30,527 nucleotides of DNA. It comes from CAYSWH01 sp964434775. GTDB lineage: Bacteria > Patescibacteriota > JACMRA01. Under the pieces are notes generated by a model that did no database searches, had not been told where the DNA came from, and saw only the letters and a list, made by a program, of their open reading frames with translations. This document shows, one piece after another, positions 1-7,690 of this stretch. The stretch lies in NCBI GenBank assembly GCA_964434775.1, contig CAYSWH010000020.1, forward strand, positions 1 through 30,527, read 5' to 3'. The position numbers were made by a program, and so were the translations under genes. Numbering within the stretch: the stretch's first letter is position 1; each line of letters begins with the position of its first letter.

Positions 1-55
1 TTACAAACTTTTAAGAATGCTCCCAGTATATCCTAGAATTAGGGTTTTGGCAAAT
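1..55. repeat. Left terminal inverted repeat, 55 bp
   Basis: Bases 1-55 are the exact reverse complement of 30473-30527; identity stops at base 56. The length equals a common assembler k-mer size, so this is probably the shared graph node at which the contig was cut inside a dispersed inverted repeat. The repeat itself may extend beyond the window. No transposase or coding sequence is visible in it. Confidence 0.9.
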
Positions 56-65
56 GGTGGTTTTT

Positions 66-96
66 TTGACATTCTTATTATTTTCAATTCTACTTA
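66..96 (+). promoter_or_regulatory. Weak candidate promoter for the S41 protease gene
   Basis: TTGACA lies at 66-71 and a poor -10 (TACTTA, 91-96) follows after 19 bases, 46 bases before the ATG at 142. The -35 is perfect but the -10 and spacing are not, so only the -35 is convincing. Confidence 0.3.
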
Positions 97-141
97 TGGA
101 AATAAGTTGTGAAAAGATAATAAGTCAATAATCGATAATTT

Positions 142-1356
142 ATGGTTGAAAGAACAAAACAAAAGAACCAAAGAAGTATAATTTATTCTTTAGTAAAGTT
201 AATTGCATTTTTTTCCCTGATTATGCTATCCTTTGTTTCCTTAACTGCCAATGTAGTCTTCCTGCTTGATAAATATAGTAGCTTTGTAAACATCGGATTT
301 ACTCCAAATCATCAAGTGATAGAAATTATCAAAAACGAGTCAATAAACCCTCTTCCTGATGAAGAAGAAGAAAAAGAGGAATGGCAACTCAAAGGTTTGG
401 TACAGTCCTTACAAGATCCTTACAGCGTATATTTACCTGCAGAAGAAGCAGAAGATTTTAGGAATAGTGTCAATGAAAGATATGAAGGGGTAGGGATCAG
501 ATTTGAGTTTACCGAAAGAGGGGTTTTGGTTCAAGAAGTTATAGGCGGAAGCCCGGCGGAAGCGGCAGGTGTTTTATCGGGAGATATTCTTAAAGAAATA
601 GACGGTGAAGATGTAGACAGGATGGAATTTAGTGAAATCGGTGAAAAAATTAGGGGTCCTGAAGGTTCAACTGTGGAACTAACCTTTTTTAGAGAAGATG
701 AAGTAGTAGAATTTGAAATTGAAAGAGCAAAAATTAGTACGGGTTTAGCTAGCTTAGATATTCGTGAGGAAATAGCGATTATCCGGATAACTTCTTTTGG
801 TGATCAACTGGATAAGAAGCTCTCGGAGATTATTGATGAAATAAAAGCAAATGCAGAAATTAAATATTTGGTAATTGATTTGCGCAGTAACGGTGGAGGT
901 TTGTTGGATCAGGCTGTAGAATCATCTTCATATTTTATGGATGAAGGTTCCTTAATAGTTTCCGAAAAAGGCAAAGATTTTGAAAAAGAACTCAAGTCCG
1001 TAGACAAAGATAAATCTCTGCAAGATTATCCCGTATTGATTTTGGTTGACGGAGACACGGCCTCGGCTAGTGAAATTTTTGCAGCGGCACTCAGATATCA
1101 TCACGAAGCCAAGCTGGTAGGTAGTAATACTTTTGGTAAAGGTTCAGTGCAACAAATTTTCACCCTAAATAATGGAGACTCCTTAAAATTAACTGTAGCC
1201 AATTGGTATACTCCGGACGGGCAGAATATAAATGAAGCGGGTTTAGAGCCTGACATCAAGGTTAACTCACAGAATGCACTTGATGAAGTTCTTGAATATT
1301 ATGATTGGGAGGAAGGTGTCTTGAATGAAAGTTCTGATGATCCTTCCGGTGAATAG
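142..1356 (+). CDS. ctpA: Membrane-anchored C-terminal processing peptidase, S41 family (CtpA/Prc type)
   Basis: A serine protease that probably trims C-termini of envelope proteins outside the membrane. Residues about 15-43 form one hydrophobic segment (signal anchor), putting the rest outside. An acidic stretch (72-80) is followed by a PDZ domain (about 112-195; GGSPAEAAGVLSGDIL) and the S41 core (about 205-375). The Ser-Lys pair is visible: S308 in DGDTASASE and K333 in TFGKGSVQQ, with Q337. The 25- and 29-residue spacings are those of E. coli Prc and Bacillus CtpB. At 404 aa the length is normal for CtpA, although the helical region before the PDZ domain is short. The gene stands alone, 100 bp upstream of xseA. 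The start is the only ATG giving the complete anchor. No Shine-Dalgarno sequence is seen. The subfamily (CtpA or CtpB) cannot be separated by eye. Confidence 0.93.
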   Translation: MVERTKQKNQRSIIYSLVKLIAFFSLIMLSFVSLTANVVFLLDKYSSFVNIGFTPNHQVIEIIKNESINPLPDEEEEKEEWQLKGLVQSLQDPYSVYLPAEEAEDFRNSVNERYEGVGIRFEFTERGVLVQEVIGGSPAEAAGVLSGDILKEIDGEDVDRMEFSEIGEKIRGPEGSTVELTFFREDEVVEFEIERAKISTGLASLDIREEIAIIRITSFGDQLDKKLSEIIDEIKANAEIKYLVIDLRSNGGGLLDQAVESSSYFMDEGSLIVSEKGKDFEKELKSVDKDKSLQDYPVLILVDGDTASASEIFAAALRYHHEAKLVGSNTFGKGSVQQIFTLNNGDSLKLTVANWYTPDGQNINEAGLEPDIKVNSQNALDEVLEYYDWEEGVLNESSDDPSGE

Positions 1357-1456
1357 TTGTAATTAGTGAGTATTCTGCTGAATTTAGTTTATTTTTGGTA
1401 AGTCGGATGATTCCGGTGTTCTTGACAAAAGCAACCACAAAAGGCACTTTCAGAGT

Positions 1457-3193
1457 ATGTCTGACCTGTTTCTTGATAAGAGCGAGGGAGGTGATAATGA
1501 TACTGTGAGTGCTGATTTTGAACTTTTTGACCTGAAGCAAAAAGCCGGGGAAATTACTAAGCAGCTTAATTGGGTGTTCACACAAAGAAAACCTGAATAT
1601 ATTGAGGAGGTTCTAAGTTTATCTGAGCACAAGAGTGTCCAAGTTCGCCGGAAATTGTCTTCAGGAATTGTGGCAATAGGAAACAAAGAAATTATTCAAA
1701 AATTGGAAGATTGGAAGCAGAAAGAATCTGATCGGGAAACAGTCATAAATTTAGAAGTTTCAATTGATAAATTACACCGGGCTGTTGAAGATGATGAGGA
1801 GCGATTTTCGGAATCAATCTTGAGTGTAAGTGAAGCCGTAAAGTATTTGAAAGGTCTAATCGGTGAAAAGACTTTTGTGATTGAAGGTGAGCTTAGCGAT
1901 ATAAAACTCTTCCAAAGGACCGGACAGGATATTTATTACTTAGCACTCAAGGATAAGCAAGAAAGCAGAATTGACTGTATGCTTCTTTCCAAGATTGCCT
2001 ATCAAGCCGGGTTTCCGATTAACGAAGGTTTTACGGTGAGAGCTACGGGCAAATTTAAACTTGGGAAACAATCCAGGCTCTACTTTGAGATTCATAAACT
2101 TACTTTGACCGGGGAAGGTGAGCTATTACGTAATTTAAAAATTTTAGAAGAGAAATTGCAAAAAGAAGGGCTCTTTGAAGAGTCCAGAAAAAGGCAATTA
2201 CCTCTTTTGCCGAGAAATATCTTACTGATTGCCAGTCCCAATAGTGCTGCTCTCAATGATTTCACTAAAGTCTTGGATTTTCGAAGACGAAATGTTAACA
2301 TTTACCACCTTCCCATAAAGACTCAAGGAGTAGGGGCGGAATTTGATATTCTCTGTAAACTTGAAAAAGTAAATGAATTAACTGAAAAGTATTTCATTGA
2401 TACGGTGGTGATGACGAGAGGAGGTGGTTCTTTGGATGATCTATTTGTTTTCAATTCAGAGAAGATAATTCGAGCTCTTTATTCCATAAACAGACCGACT
2501 ATTGTAGCTATAGGTCACGAGAGAGATACGACTCTTGCTGAATTAGTGGCCGATTTACGTTGTAGTACGCCATCTCAGGCCGCAGAAAAGAGCAGTTTGA
2601 GTAATTCCGAAGTTTTGCACCAAGTAAACAGTCTTTACTCGGCAGTAAGTTCTGAGGTTTATGATAAGAAATATCGTTACGAAGAGGCCACCAGACGTCT
2701 TTTTTATAATGTGTCATTGCTCATTAAGGCAGATTTGCAACAAGCTCAGAATATTTGTCGGCAGGTTGATTATTTAACATACTCGGTGATTAATAGAGTT
2801 AGACTGGAGAATAGGCAGGCTTTTTCCAAGTCGGTTTTAGCAGTCAAAGAACGGGTGCAACAAGACCTTCAGAATTTACAGAGTTTAGATAGGTTTAGGT
2901 TAGAATTGGATTTTAAAGTGAAGGAATATAGGGCGGTTAATGAAAAAATGTTATACGAAGTCAAAGAAAATGTTTTGTCAAATTTCAGAAGTGCCAAACA
3001 AGAATTTATAAACACCCATACCAGGATAAGTTTGTACGATCCTCAGAATGTTCTAAAATTGGGCTATGCGATGATTTCTCAAGAGGGAGAAGTGATAGAA
3101 AAACTATCGCAAATCGATAAGCAAAAACCTGTTTCAATAAAGATGCAAGACGGAGAAGGGAAATTTGAAAGTACTGGTGTGTCAGATTTTTAA
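1457..3193 (+). CDS. xseA: Exonuclease VII large subunit with an N-terminal HEAT-like extension
   Basis: The catalytic subunit of exonuclease VII, which degrades single-stranded DNA in repair. The usual domains follow a non-standard N-terminus. Residues about 25-110 are helical and resemble a HEAT repeat (SVQVRRKLSSGIVAIGNKEI). The OB-fold runs about 120-220 (SVSEAVKYLKGLI, VIEGELSDIK). The catalytic domain begins near 245; RGGGSLDDL lies at 321-329, GHERDTTLAELVADLR at 353-368 and TPSQAAE at 371-377. A long coiled-coil region (about 385-530) and a C-terminal GYAMIS segment complete it. Bacterial XseA is commonly 400-460 aa, so 578 aa reflects the extension. XseA normally starts just before the OB-fold, but this frame is open from the ATG at 1457 and no better start is visible. 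The small subunit gene xseB, often adjacent, is not in the window. Confidence 0.93.
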   Translation: MSDLFLDKSEGGDNDTVSADFELFDLKQKAGEITKQLNWVFTQRKPEYIEEVLSLSEHKSVQVRRKLSSGIVAIGNKEIIQKLEDWKQKESDRETVINLEVSIDKLHRAVEDDEERFSESILSVSEAVKYLKGLIGEKTFVIEGELSDIKLFQRTGQDIYYLALKDKQESRIDCMLLSKIAYQAGFPINEGFTVRATGKFKLGKQSRLYFEIHKLTLTGEGELLRNLKILEEKLQKEGLFEESRKRQLPLLPRNILLIASPNSAALNDFTKVLDFRRRNVNIYHLPIKTQGVGAEFDILCKLEKVNELTEKYFIDTVVMTRGGGSLDDLFVFNSEKIIRALYSINRPTIVAIGHERDTTLAELVADLRCSTPSQAAEKSSLSNSEVLHQVNSLYSAVSSEVYDKKYRYEEATRRLFYNVSLLIKADLQQAQNICRQVDYLTYSVINRVRLENRQAFSKSVLAVKERVQQDLQNLQSLDRFRLELDFKVKEYRAVNEKMLYEVKENVLSNFRSAKQEFINTHTRISLYDPQNVLKLGYAMISQEGEVIEKLSQIDKQKPVSIKMQDGEGKFESTGVSDF

Positions 3194-3239
3194 ACTTTGG
3201 TCGGGCAGTAAATAATTATCTTAAAGTCTTTAATTTAGA

Positions 3240-3893
3240 TTAGCTTTGGGTTACAATATCGACTTCGAGGTTATCTCTTAACCATTGTCTCCAAACCTTA
3301 TTGATTAGACCCTTATATCTTGCTTTTATTTTATCCCCTCGTAATATCAAATCCTGCAGTTCTAACACTTTAAAACCAATATCTTCAATGACAAATATAT
3401 CTATTAAAGGTAGAATCAGCTTCAATTCGTTAAATATAAATTCCTCCAGATCACTCCCCTCTCCAAGATGATTGGCAAGTTCAATAATTTGATCAATAGG
3501 TTCAGTAGATTTGAGTTTTACTTCTTTTTTTATTTTTTTACTTAAATTATGTTTTAGAATGGTGAAGACTTGCTCAGATATTTCAAATCCTTCAGGGATT
3601 ACATCATATGATGCTCCTTCATTACTATTTATTCCTGCATATATGTATCTAAGAAAAGCAGCAATATACGCCGACTTGACTTGAAGTCTTTGCAGCTGCC
3701 GGTTTGCTTCACCTTCAACATTATATTCACTTTCTAGAAAAGATTCAACTTGATTCCAATCAGTCAATACACTACCTCCGACAACAGTGTTAACCCTATA
3801 TTGTCCTTGAGGAGAAGTCCTTACATAAACTTCATAAGTTCCGTCTGATATCATGCTAATTCTGAATTCAATTCTTCTGTCATCTATTTCCAA
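3240..3893 (-). CDS. Hypothetical protein, coupled to the 619-aa gene
   Basis: I do not recognise this 217-aa protein. It has no signal peptide or membrane span. The first ~45 residues look like beta strands (RIEFRISMISDGTYEVYVRTS) and the rest is helical and charged, with a Lys-rich stretch (KHNLSKKIKKEVKLK) and an acidic helix (EGSDLEEFIFNELK). The frame starts with TTG at 3893 and overlaps the end of the upstream 619-aa gene by 10 bases, so translation is probably coupled. An in-frame ATG 14 codons in is an alternative start. Ending only 47 bp from the convergent xseA stop, the gene is last in its two-gene unit. Its function may depend on the 619-aa partner, but this is inference from position only. 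Confidence 0.7.
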   Translation of the reverse strand: MEIDDRRIEFRISMISDGTYEVYVRTSPQGQYRVNTVVGGSVLTDWNQVESFLESEYNVEGEANRQLQRLQVKSAYIAAFLRYIYAGINSNEGASYDVIPEGFEISEQVFTILKHNLSKKIKKEVKLKSTEPIDQIIELANHLGEGSDLEEFIFNELKLILPLIDIFVIEDIGFKVLELQDLILRGDKIKARYKGLINKVWRQWLRDNLEVDIVTQS

Positions 3894-5743
3894 GCCTTGA
3901 ACTCTCTCTCTTGCAGAATTAACTCATCCCAGAAATTACCACTTATTGAATACCCGTTTTCAGCGAATATACTCTCAACACGTTCTCTAGTAAAATCAAG
4001 GCCTTTAATTGTATATTCAATAACTTCCGTTGGATTTTGATAGTTAGGAACAGTTACATTAAATGATGCAAAATCACTAGTAGCATGAATTTTTATTATA
4101 CCAACTCCGTTATCAGTTTTAGTCATTTTTAAAATAAATTCTCTTCCATTATCACCAGACTCATCAGAAATATCATGGCACAATTCTGCAATCGTACTCT
4201 CCATAAAACCCAATCGCCTAAAAAGTCTGGCCCAAGATTTCCACTCATCGACTGTCTTTGGTATTATATCTCTGTAAAGGCCGTATTTGGCAGAAAGTCT
4301 AAAATTTGCAAAAGCAAGAAAACCTTCCTTTTCTAAACCAGCTTCTATATATGCAATTAGACCCTTAAACAGATTAAGAAGTTGTTCTGAAACCGGTAAA
4401 CCTTCAATCAATATGAACTTTCCAGGTGAATCGAGTTGCTCATTAAGCCTTTCTAAATTGAGTTCTCCTTCACCTCTTTCTCCAAAGTGCCTGGAATTGG
4501 GTAGGAAAAAGGCTCTTCTTGGAATAGTATCAATATGATTTTCATAAATTTCATGCATAACTTGCTTTGATTGAGTAAACCCCATGACTGTTAATAGATA
4601 GTCCTTCATATCCGGCATGTTAGAATAGAACAATTCATCATATGAAAGAATGTAATCTGATTTGATGAACCGCCAAATTTTATAAAACGGAGGGATGACT
4701 AGAGAGGACCAGTAATGGCTGGAGGTGATTGGTGCAACAAAGACTATAGCCGCATCCATAAGAGAAACTGCTTGATTTGTAGAATTATATGGGTTAAAGG
4801 GGAAGTCTGTTCTGGAGTCGTTATCATATAAAATTACATATACTGGCTTTGTACTTACCCAGGCCCCAATTTTTTTACTATAAACAAGATTAATTCTTCT
4901 GTTATTTTGAATTTTTCTAATATTTTCTTCCGCCAATTGAGGTGAGTGCGGATCATTGTATTCACGACGTAGTCTGGAAGAGTCATCAATGGCACACTGA
5001 TCCGGATCTATAGTATAAGTAAAACCAGATTGATCTATCTCGGTATCTCCGATTATCAACATCGGCAATCCTTTTCCTGTGTAGCACATAATTTGATCAG
5101 AGCTATTCCCGTGTCTACTCTGTTCTTCTCTAATTGCAGCTATTTGCTCATCCGGAATAACCATCACCGGTACATTATTTAGTATTAATCCAAAACGTAC
5201 ATTAGGTACTTCCAGGGTTAACTCACCTTCAATTGATTCTTCCGCTGAGACCGGGGAAACATATTCTTGGTCTGATGTTTGGAGTCTCAACTCTAATTTT
5301 TTCTTGAATTCTTTGAGCTGCCGCCTTACTTCTTGTGCTTGATCACCCGGCCTTTCTCTAAGTGCTTGGAGGAGTTCAAGTATTTCTTGATCCTCTTCAG
5401 TCAATGCAGTTAACCTTGCATTTAAGTATCTTAAGATTATCTCATCTTCACGAGAAGGGTGATTTCCTTTGCTGGTCACCTTCGCATTCCTTTCTGCCTG
5501 CTGCCGCCTTACTTCTTGAACTTGATCACCAGGCCTTTCTCTAAGTGCTTGGAGGAGTTTACGTATTTCTTGTTCAAGCCTGACATCTCCTTCTCTACTT
5601 TCACCAGGAGTACCATTTCTGACGCCAACTTCTTGAACTTTTTTCCTATTTTTTTTCCGAAGCCTCCTTTCTTCTCGCCTTTTCTTTTTGGCGTCTAATT
5701 CATCTTGATCTGGTGGTTCCCTTCCTTTATTTATATCCTCCAT
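3884..5743 (-). CDS. Large hypothetical protein with basic N-terminus and repeated charged motif
   Basis: I do not recognise a family in this 619-aa protein. Residues 1-40 are strongly charged and Lys/Arg-rich (KKKRREERRLRKKNRKK), which would suit nucleic acid or ribosome binding. Two near-identical charged helices follow (LLQALRERPGDQVQEVRRQ and LLQALRERPGDQAQEVRRQ, 61 residues apart), likely coiled coil. The remaining ~440 residues look globular and mixed alpha/beta, with several aromatic-rich segments (DYILSYDELFYSNMPDMKDY). There is no signal peptide, clear membrane span, Walker motif or nuclease motif that I can see. It is the first gene of a two-gene minus-strand unit, with a good promoter at 5853-5881 and a ~110-base leader. 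The start ATG at 5743 is the first in the frame. Confidence 0.8.
   Translation of the reverse strand: MEDINKGREPPDQDELDAKKKRREERRLRKKNRKKVQEVGVRNGTPGESREGDVRLEQEIRKLLQALRERPGDQVQEVRRQQAERNAKVTSKGNHPSREDEIILRYLNARLTALTEEDQEILELLQALRERPGDQAQEVRRQLKEFKKKLELRLQTSDQEYVSPVSAEESIEGELTLEVPNVRFGLILNNVPVMVIPDEQIAAIREEQSRHGNSSDQIMCYTGKGLPMLIIGDTEIDQSGFTYTIDPDQCAIDDSSRLRREYNDPHSPQLAEENIRKIQNNRRINLVYSKKIGAWVSTKPVYVILYDNDSRTDFPFNPYNSTNQAVSLMDAAIVFVAPITSSHYWSSLVIPPFYKIWRFIKSDYILSYDELFYSNMPDMKDYLLTVMGFTQSKQVMHEIYENHIDTIPRRAFFLPNSRHFGERGEGELNLERLNEQLDSPGKFILIEGLPVSEQLLNLFKGLIAYIEAGLEKEGFLAFANFRLSAKYGLYRDIIPKTVDEWKSWARLFRRLGFMESTIAELCHDISDESGDNGREFILKMTKTDNGVGIIKIHATSDFASFNVTVPNYQNPTEVIEYTIKGLDFTRERVESIFAENGYSISGNFWDELILQEREFKAWK
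5317..5389 (-). repeat. Imperfect 73-bp direct repeat, proximal copy
   Basis: This copy matches 5500-5572 with few differences, at a period of 183 bp (61 codons). It encodes the second LRERPGDQ-containing helix of the 619-aa protein. The in-frame period shows a coding duplication rather than an inserted element. Confidence 0.85.
5500..5572 (-). repeat. Imperfect 73-bp direct repeat, distal copy
   Basis: Partner of 5317-5389. It encodes the first LRERPGDQ-containing helix of the same protein. Confidence 0.85.
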
Positions 5744-5852
5744 GGATAAAATTGTAAGTCATTTGTACTAAATTATCAATTAAGCACAATTTATTTCTTT
5801 TTTCAACCTCCAAAAGTTGATTGTGAGAAATTATTTAACGGCAACAAAAATT

Positions 5853-5881
5853 TTTATAATTCAAATCTAAATGTTTGTCAT
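5853..5881 (-). promoter_or_regulatory. Promoter for the two-gene hypothetical unit
   Basis: On the minus strand, ATGACA (5876-5881) and TATAAA (5853-5858) are separated by 17 bases. The inferred transcript start leaves a ~100-base leader before the ATG at 5743. The leader contains a small CAAC/GTTG hairpin near 5808-5823. Confidence 0.5.
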
Positions 5882-5986
5882 ATAATATCTTGATATATCT
5901 TGTATACCCAAACTTGTTTCAATTTTTACACTTGTAGAATTCTCGACTACGATTTTGTGCTGGATTACGCAGAAGAAATTAAAACT

Positions 5987-6193
5987 TATAGTCGATCCGA
6001 AGATAACCTATACACACTTGTCTTTCCGAACTTGTTTCGGAATCCAGTTTTGAATGGGATCCTGAAATAAATTCAGGATGACGAGGCGGTTTTGGTTTTC
6101 AGGATGACAAGGTTGCAAATTCAGGATGACCAATTGCCAAGTGACGGAGGAGAATTTTGAAATGTCTAGTTTTGATGGGGGGTTAGCTATAAA
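5987..6193 (+). repeat. Dispersed modular repeat element, copy A
   Basis: About 207 bp, homologous to 28135-28420 on the opposite strand. In order: a 29-base head (5987-6015, 27 of 29 identical to copy B); hairpin TTCCGAA/TTCGGAA (6024-6042); hairpin ATCCTGAA/TTCAGGAT (6059-6079); about three ~22-base units built on TTCAGGATGAC; then GTGACGGAG, GAAATGTCTAG (6159-6169) and TTAGCTATAAA at the end. It has no coding capacity. It resembles small non-autonomous palindromic repeats spread in bacterial intergenic DNA. Confidence 0.85.
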
Positions 6194-6244
6194 GTCAAAG
6201 TTTGTCGTGATTTGGGTATAGTTAATCAAGTATAAAATAACCAT

Positions 6245-6273
6245 TTGACACTAACTATTATCAAACGTAAGTT
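6245..6273 (+). promoter_or_regulatory. Promoter for the 101-aa membrane protein gene
   Basis: TTGACA (6245-6250), a 17-base spacer and TAAGTT (6268-6273). The start codon at 6307 would follow a leader of about 26 bases. Confidence 0.45.
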
Positions 6274-6306
6274 TGGTTAGTTGAACTTATGATAAGCTAG
6301 CATTAT

Positions 6307-6612
6307 ATGATCCAATACACTAATCTATCGGGAAAGAATTTAAGTGCCTTGCAAAAAGTATTTTTAGGGTTAGGTGTAACCTTTTTGGCCCTTTTTGTAA
6401 TTACCTTTGTCATTTTACCCTTGTTGATTATTTCTCCTTTTGTTTACCTGGCCTATAAGTTAAACCTTTTTCCCAATCTCAAGCCCGGCAAATATAAAGA
6501 CGTGGCTTCGGAGGGAATTAAAGTCTTTAGAAAAAAAACAAAGCCCTCCAAGAAGGAGAGCGTGGATCCGGACTTAATCCAGGATGTTGAGTTTAAAACC
6601 AAGGAAGATTAA
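6307..6612 (+). CDS. Small membrane protein of unknown function
   Basis: This 101-aa protein has a hydrophobic stretch at residues about 18-52, long enough for one or two membrane helices with a Pro-containing turn (ILPLLIISPF). A hydrophilic, Lys-rich tail (about 55-101) follows and ends acidic (FKTKED). I recognise no family. The tail is probably cytoplasmic, by the positive-inside rule. A promoter-like sequence lies 34 bases upstream of the ATG and there is no Shine-Dalgarno sequence. Its TAA stop lies within the TTAA that also supplies the stop of the convergent gene. Hydrophobic pattern and context make it a likely real gene. Confidence 0.7.
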   Translation: MIQYTNLSGKNLSALQKVFLGLGVTFLALFVITFVILPLLIISPFVYLAYKLNLFPNLKPGKYKDVASEGIKVFRKKTKPSKKESVDPDLIQDVEFKTKED

Positions 6613-7523
6613 GACTTTGAGTCCGGTTTTTCTTTCTCAGGAGATTTGTTTCTTTTGGCAATCAAAATGCCGGCCGGGATTAAAGCGGCGATTGCGGAAA
6701 CAATTAGAATAGTTAGAGGTAAATTGGAACTTTCCTCAGTGCCGGTTCGAGGAGTGACGGTAGCCGGAGCAGGTTCGTCAGTAGTTTCCTCCTCCACTTC
6801 TTCCTCATTAATAGGTGTAGGCTCAGGAACGGTTGGTTCTTCTTGAGTAAAGACATACCCTTCTTCTGAATTGGTTATGTAAATTGTTAGATCAGTATCT
6901 TCTACAATATCAAACTCGATTGTATCAACCGGATCAACAACTATCTCTGAGCAGTCTTTTCCTTCTATTTCATCATCGGCATACAAATATGCTGTGAAAC
7001 GGCCGGTAGGAGACTCATACTTTTCATTTAACTCAAAATCCGAAGGACTACCTATAATACAAGCAGCTATAGGAACGTTACTTACCCTTTCTGCTAGAAT
7101 AAAGGTTACTGTACCGGTTGTAATTGGTTCCGGCTCATCAATTACCAAAGTCTGAAATGTGTCAGAATCTAAAGTAATTACGGTTGTTGAATTCTCTTCA
7201 ATTGTCATTTCAGCACTATCAATAACTGAACTCTCATCAGTGACATTACAATCAACATCATATGTAGCACTCAAATCAATATACTTAACTGTGTAAGTGC
7301 CTTCAGGCAGTGTATATTGTATACCCTCATTAGCCGGTCGATCCCCGTAGCCTTCAATACAAATGCTGTTGTATTCCTGAACAGGGTATTCTTCAGGTAG
7401 AATAAATTGATAGATGCCTTCACCCTCAGGAGGTAAAAACTGAGCAGAAGCAGAAATTCCTGTGTTAACCAGTAAAAAAGAGAAAATTACTAAACTTGTT
7501 ATTTTTTGTAGTTGTTTGAGCAT
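6609..7523 (-). CDS. Secreted surface protein with C-terminal membrane anchor
   Basis: A 304-aa protein with a clear Sec signal peptide: basic start, hydrophobic core 8-22 and likely cleavage after ASA at residue 27. The exported part contains about three beta-rich segments with paired cysteines (for example AACIIGSP and GKDCSEIV). A Pro/Glu/Thr-rich linker follows at about 225-262 (EEEVEEETTDEPAPATVTP). Residues about 268-288 form a membrane span followed by the basic tail AKRNKSPEKEK. This is the layout of a cell-wall-spanning anchored protein. The NLPLT just before the span recalls a sortase LPXT motif but lacks the Gly, so sortase anchoring is doubtful. No enzyme motif is seen; adhesion or envelope structure is only a guess. 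It converges on the 101-aa gene and shares its TTAA stop. Confidence 0.8.
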   Translation of the reverse strand: MLKQLQKITSLVIFSFLLVNTGISASAQFLPPEGEGIYQFILPEEYPVQEYNSICIEGYGDRPANEGIQYTLPEGTYTVKYIDLSATYDVDCNVTDESSVIDSAEMTIEENSTTVITLDSDTFQTLVIDEPEPITTGTVTFILAERVSNVPIAACIIGSPSDFELNEKYESPTGRFTAYLYADDEIEGKDCSEIVVDPVDTIEFDIVEDTDLTIYITNSEEGYVFTQEEPTVPEPTPINEEEVEEETTDEPAPATVTPRTGTEESSNLPLTILIVSAIAALIPAGILIAKRNKSPEKEKPDSKS

Positions 7524-7690
7524 AGAATATATTTTATTTGTTTCTAATAAGTGTATTCCAGAAATAACTTTTGGGCAAATTCAATTGCAAGTATAATTTT
7601 ATAAATAAATCATTTTTAACCTTGCATGTTTTGTAAAAAAGTACTTTGCTTAGGTGAAATCTAAATTAGTACAAATAAAGAGTTCTTGAT

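Larger units (their letters stand above)
5744..6306. other. Intergenic region holding repeat copy A and two divergent promoters
   Basis: No gene is supported in these 563 bases. They contain the minus-strand promoter (5853-5881), an unassigned AT-rich stretch (5882-5986), dispersed repeat copy A (5987-6193) and a plus-strand promoter (6245-6273). A 78-codon minus-strand reading frame across 6008-6244 consists of repeat sequence and I do not accept it as a gene. Confidence 0.75.

Noticed and set aside
6059..6160. The ~22-bp units of repeat copy A as a CRISPR remnant
   Set aside because: The units are contiguous without spacers, and they recur with different copy number in copy B.
6008..6244. 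A 78-codon minus-strand frame rich in 'VILNL' repeats
   Set aside because: The repeated residues come from the 22-bp DNA units of repeat copy A; no start signal supports it.
6833..6846. A 66-codon plus-strand Ser/Val-rich frame (6646-6846)
   Set aside because: It is the antisense reading of the Pro/Glu/Thr linker of the minus-strand surface protein.
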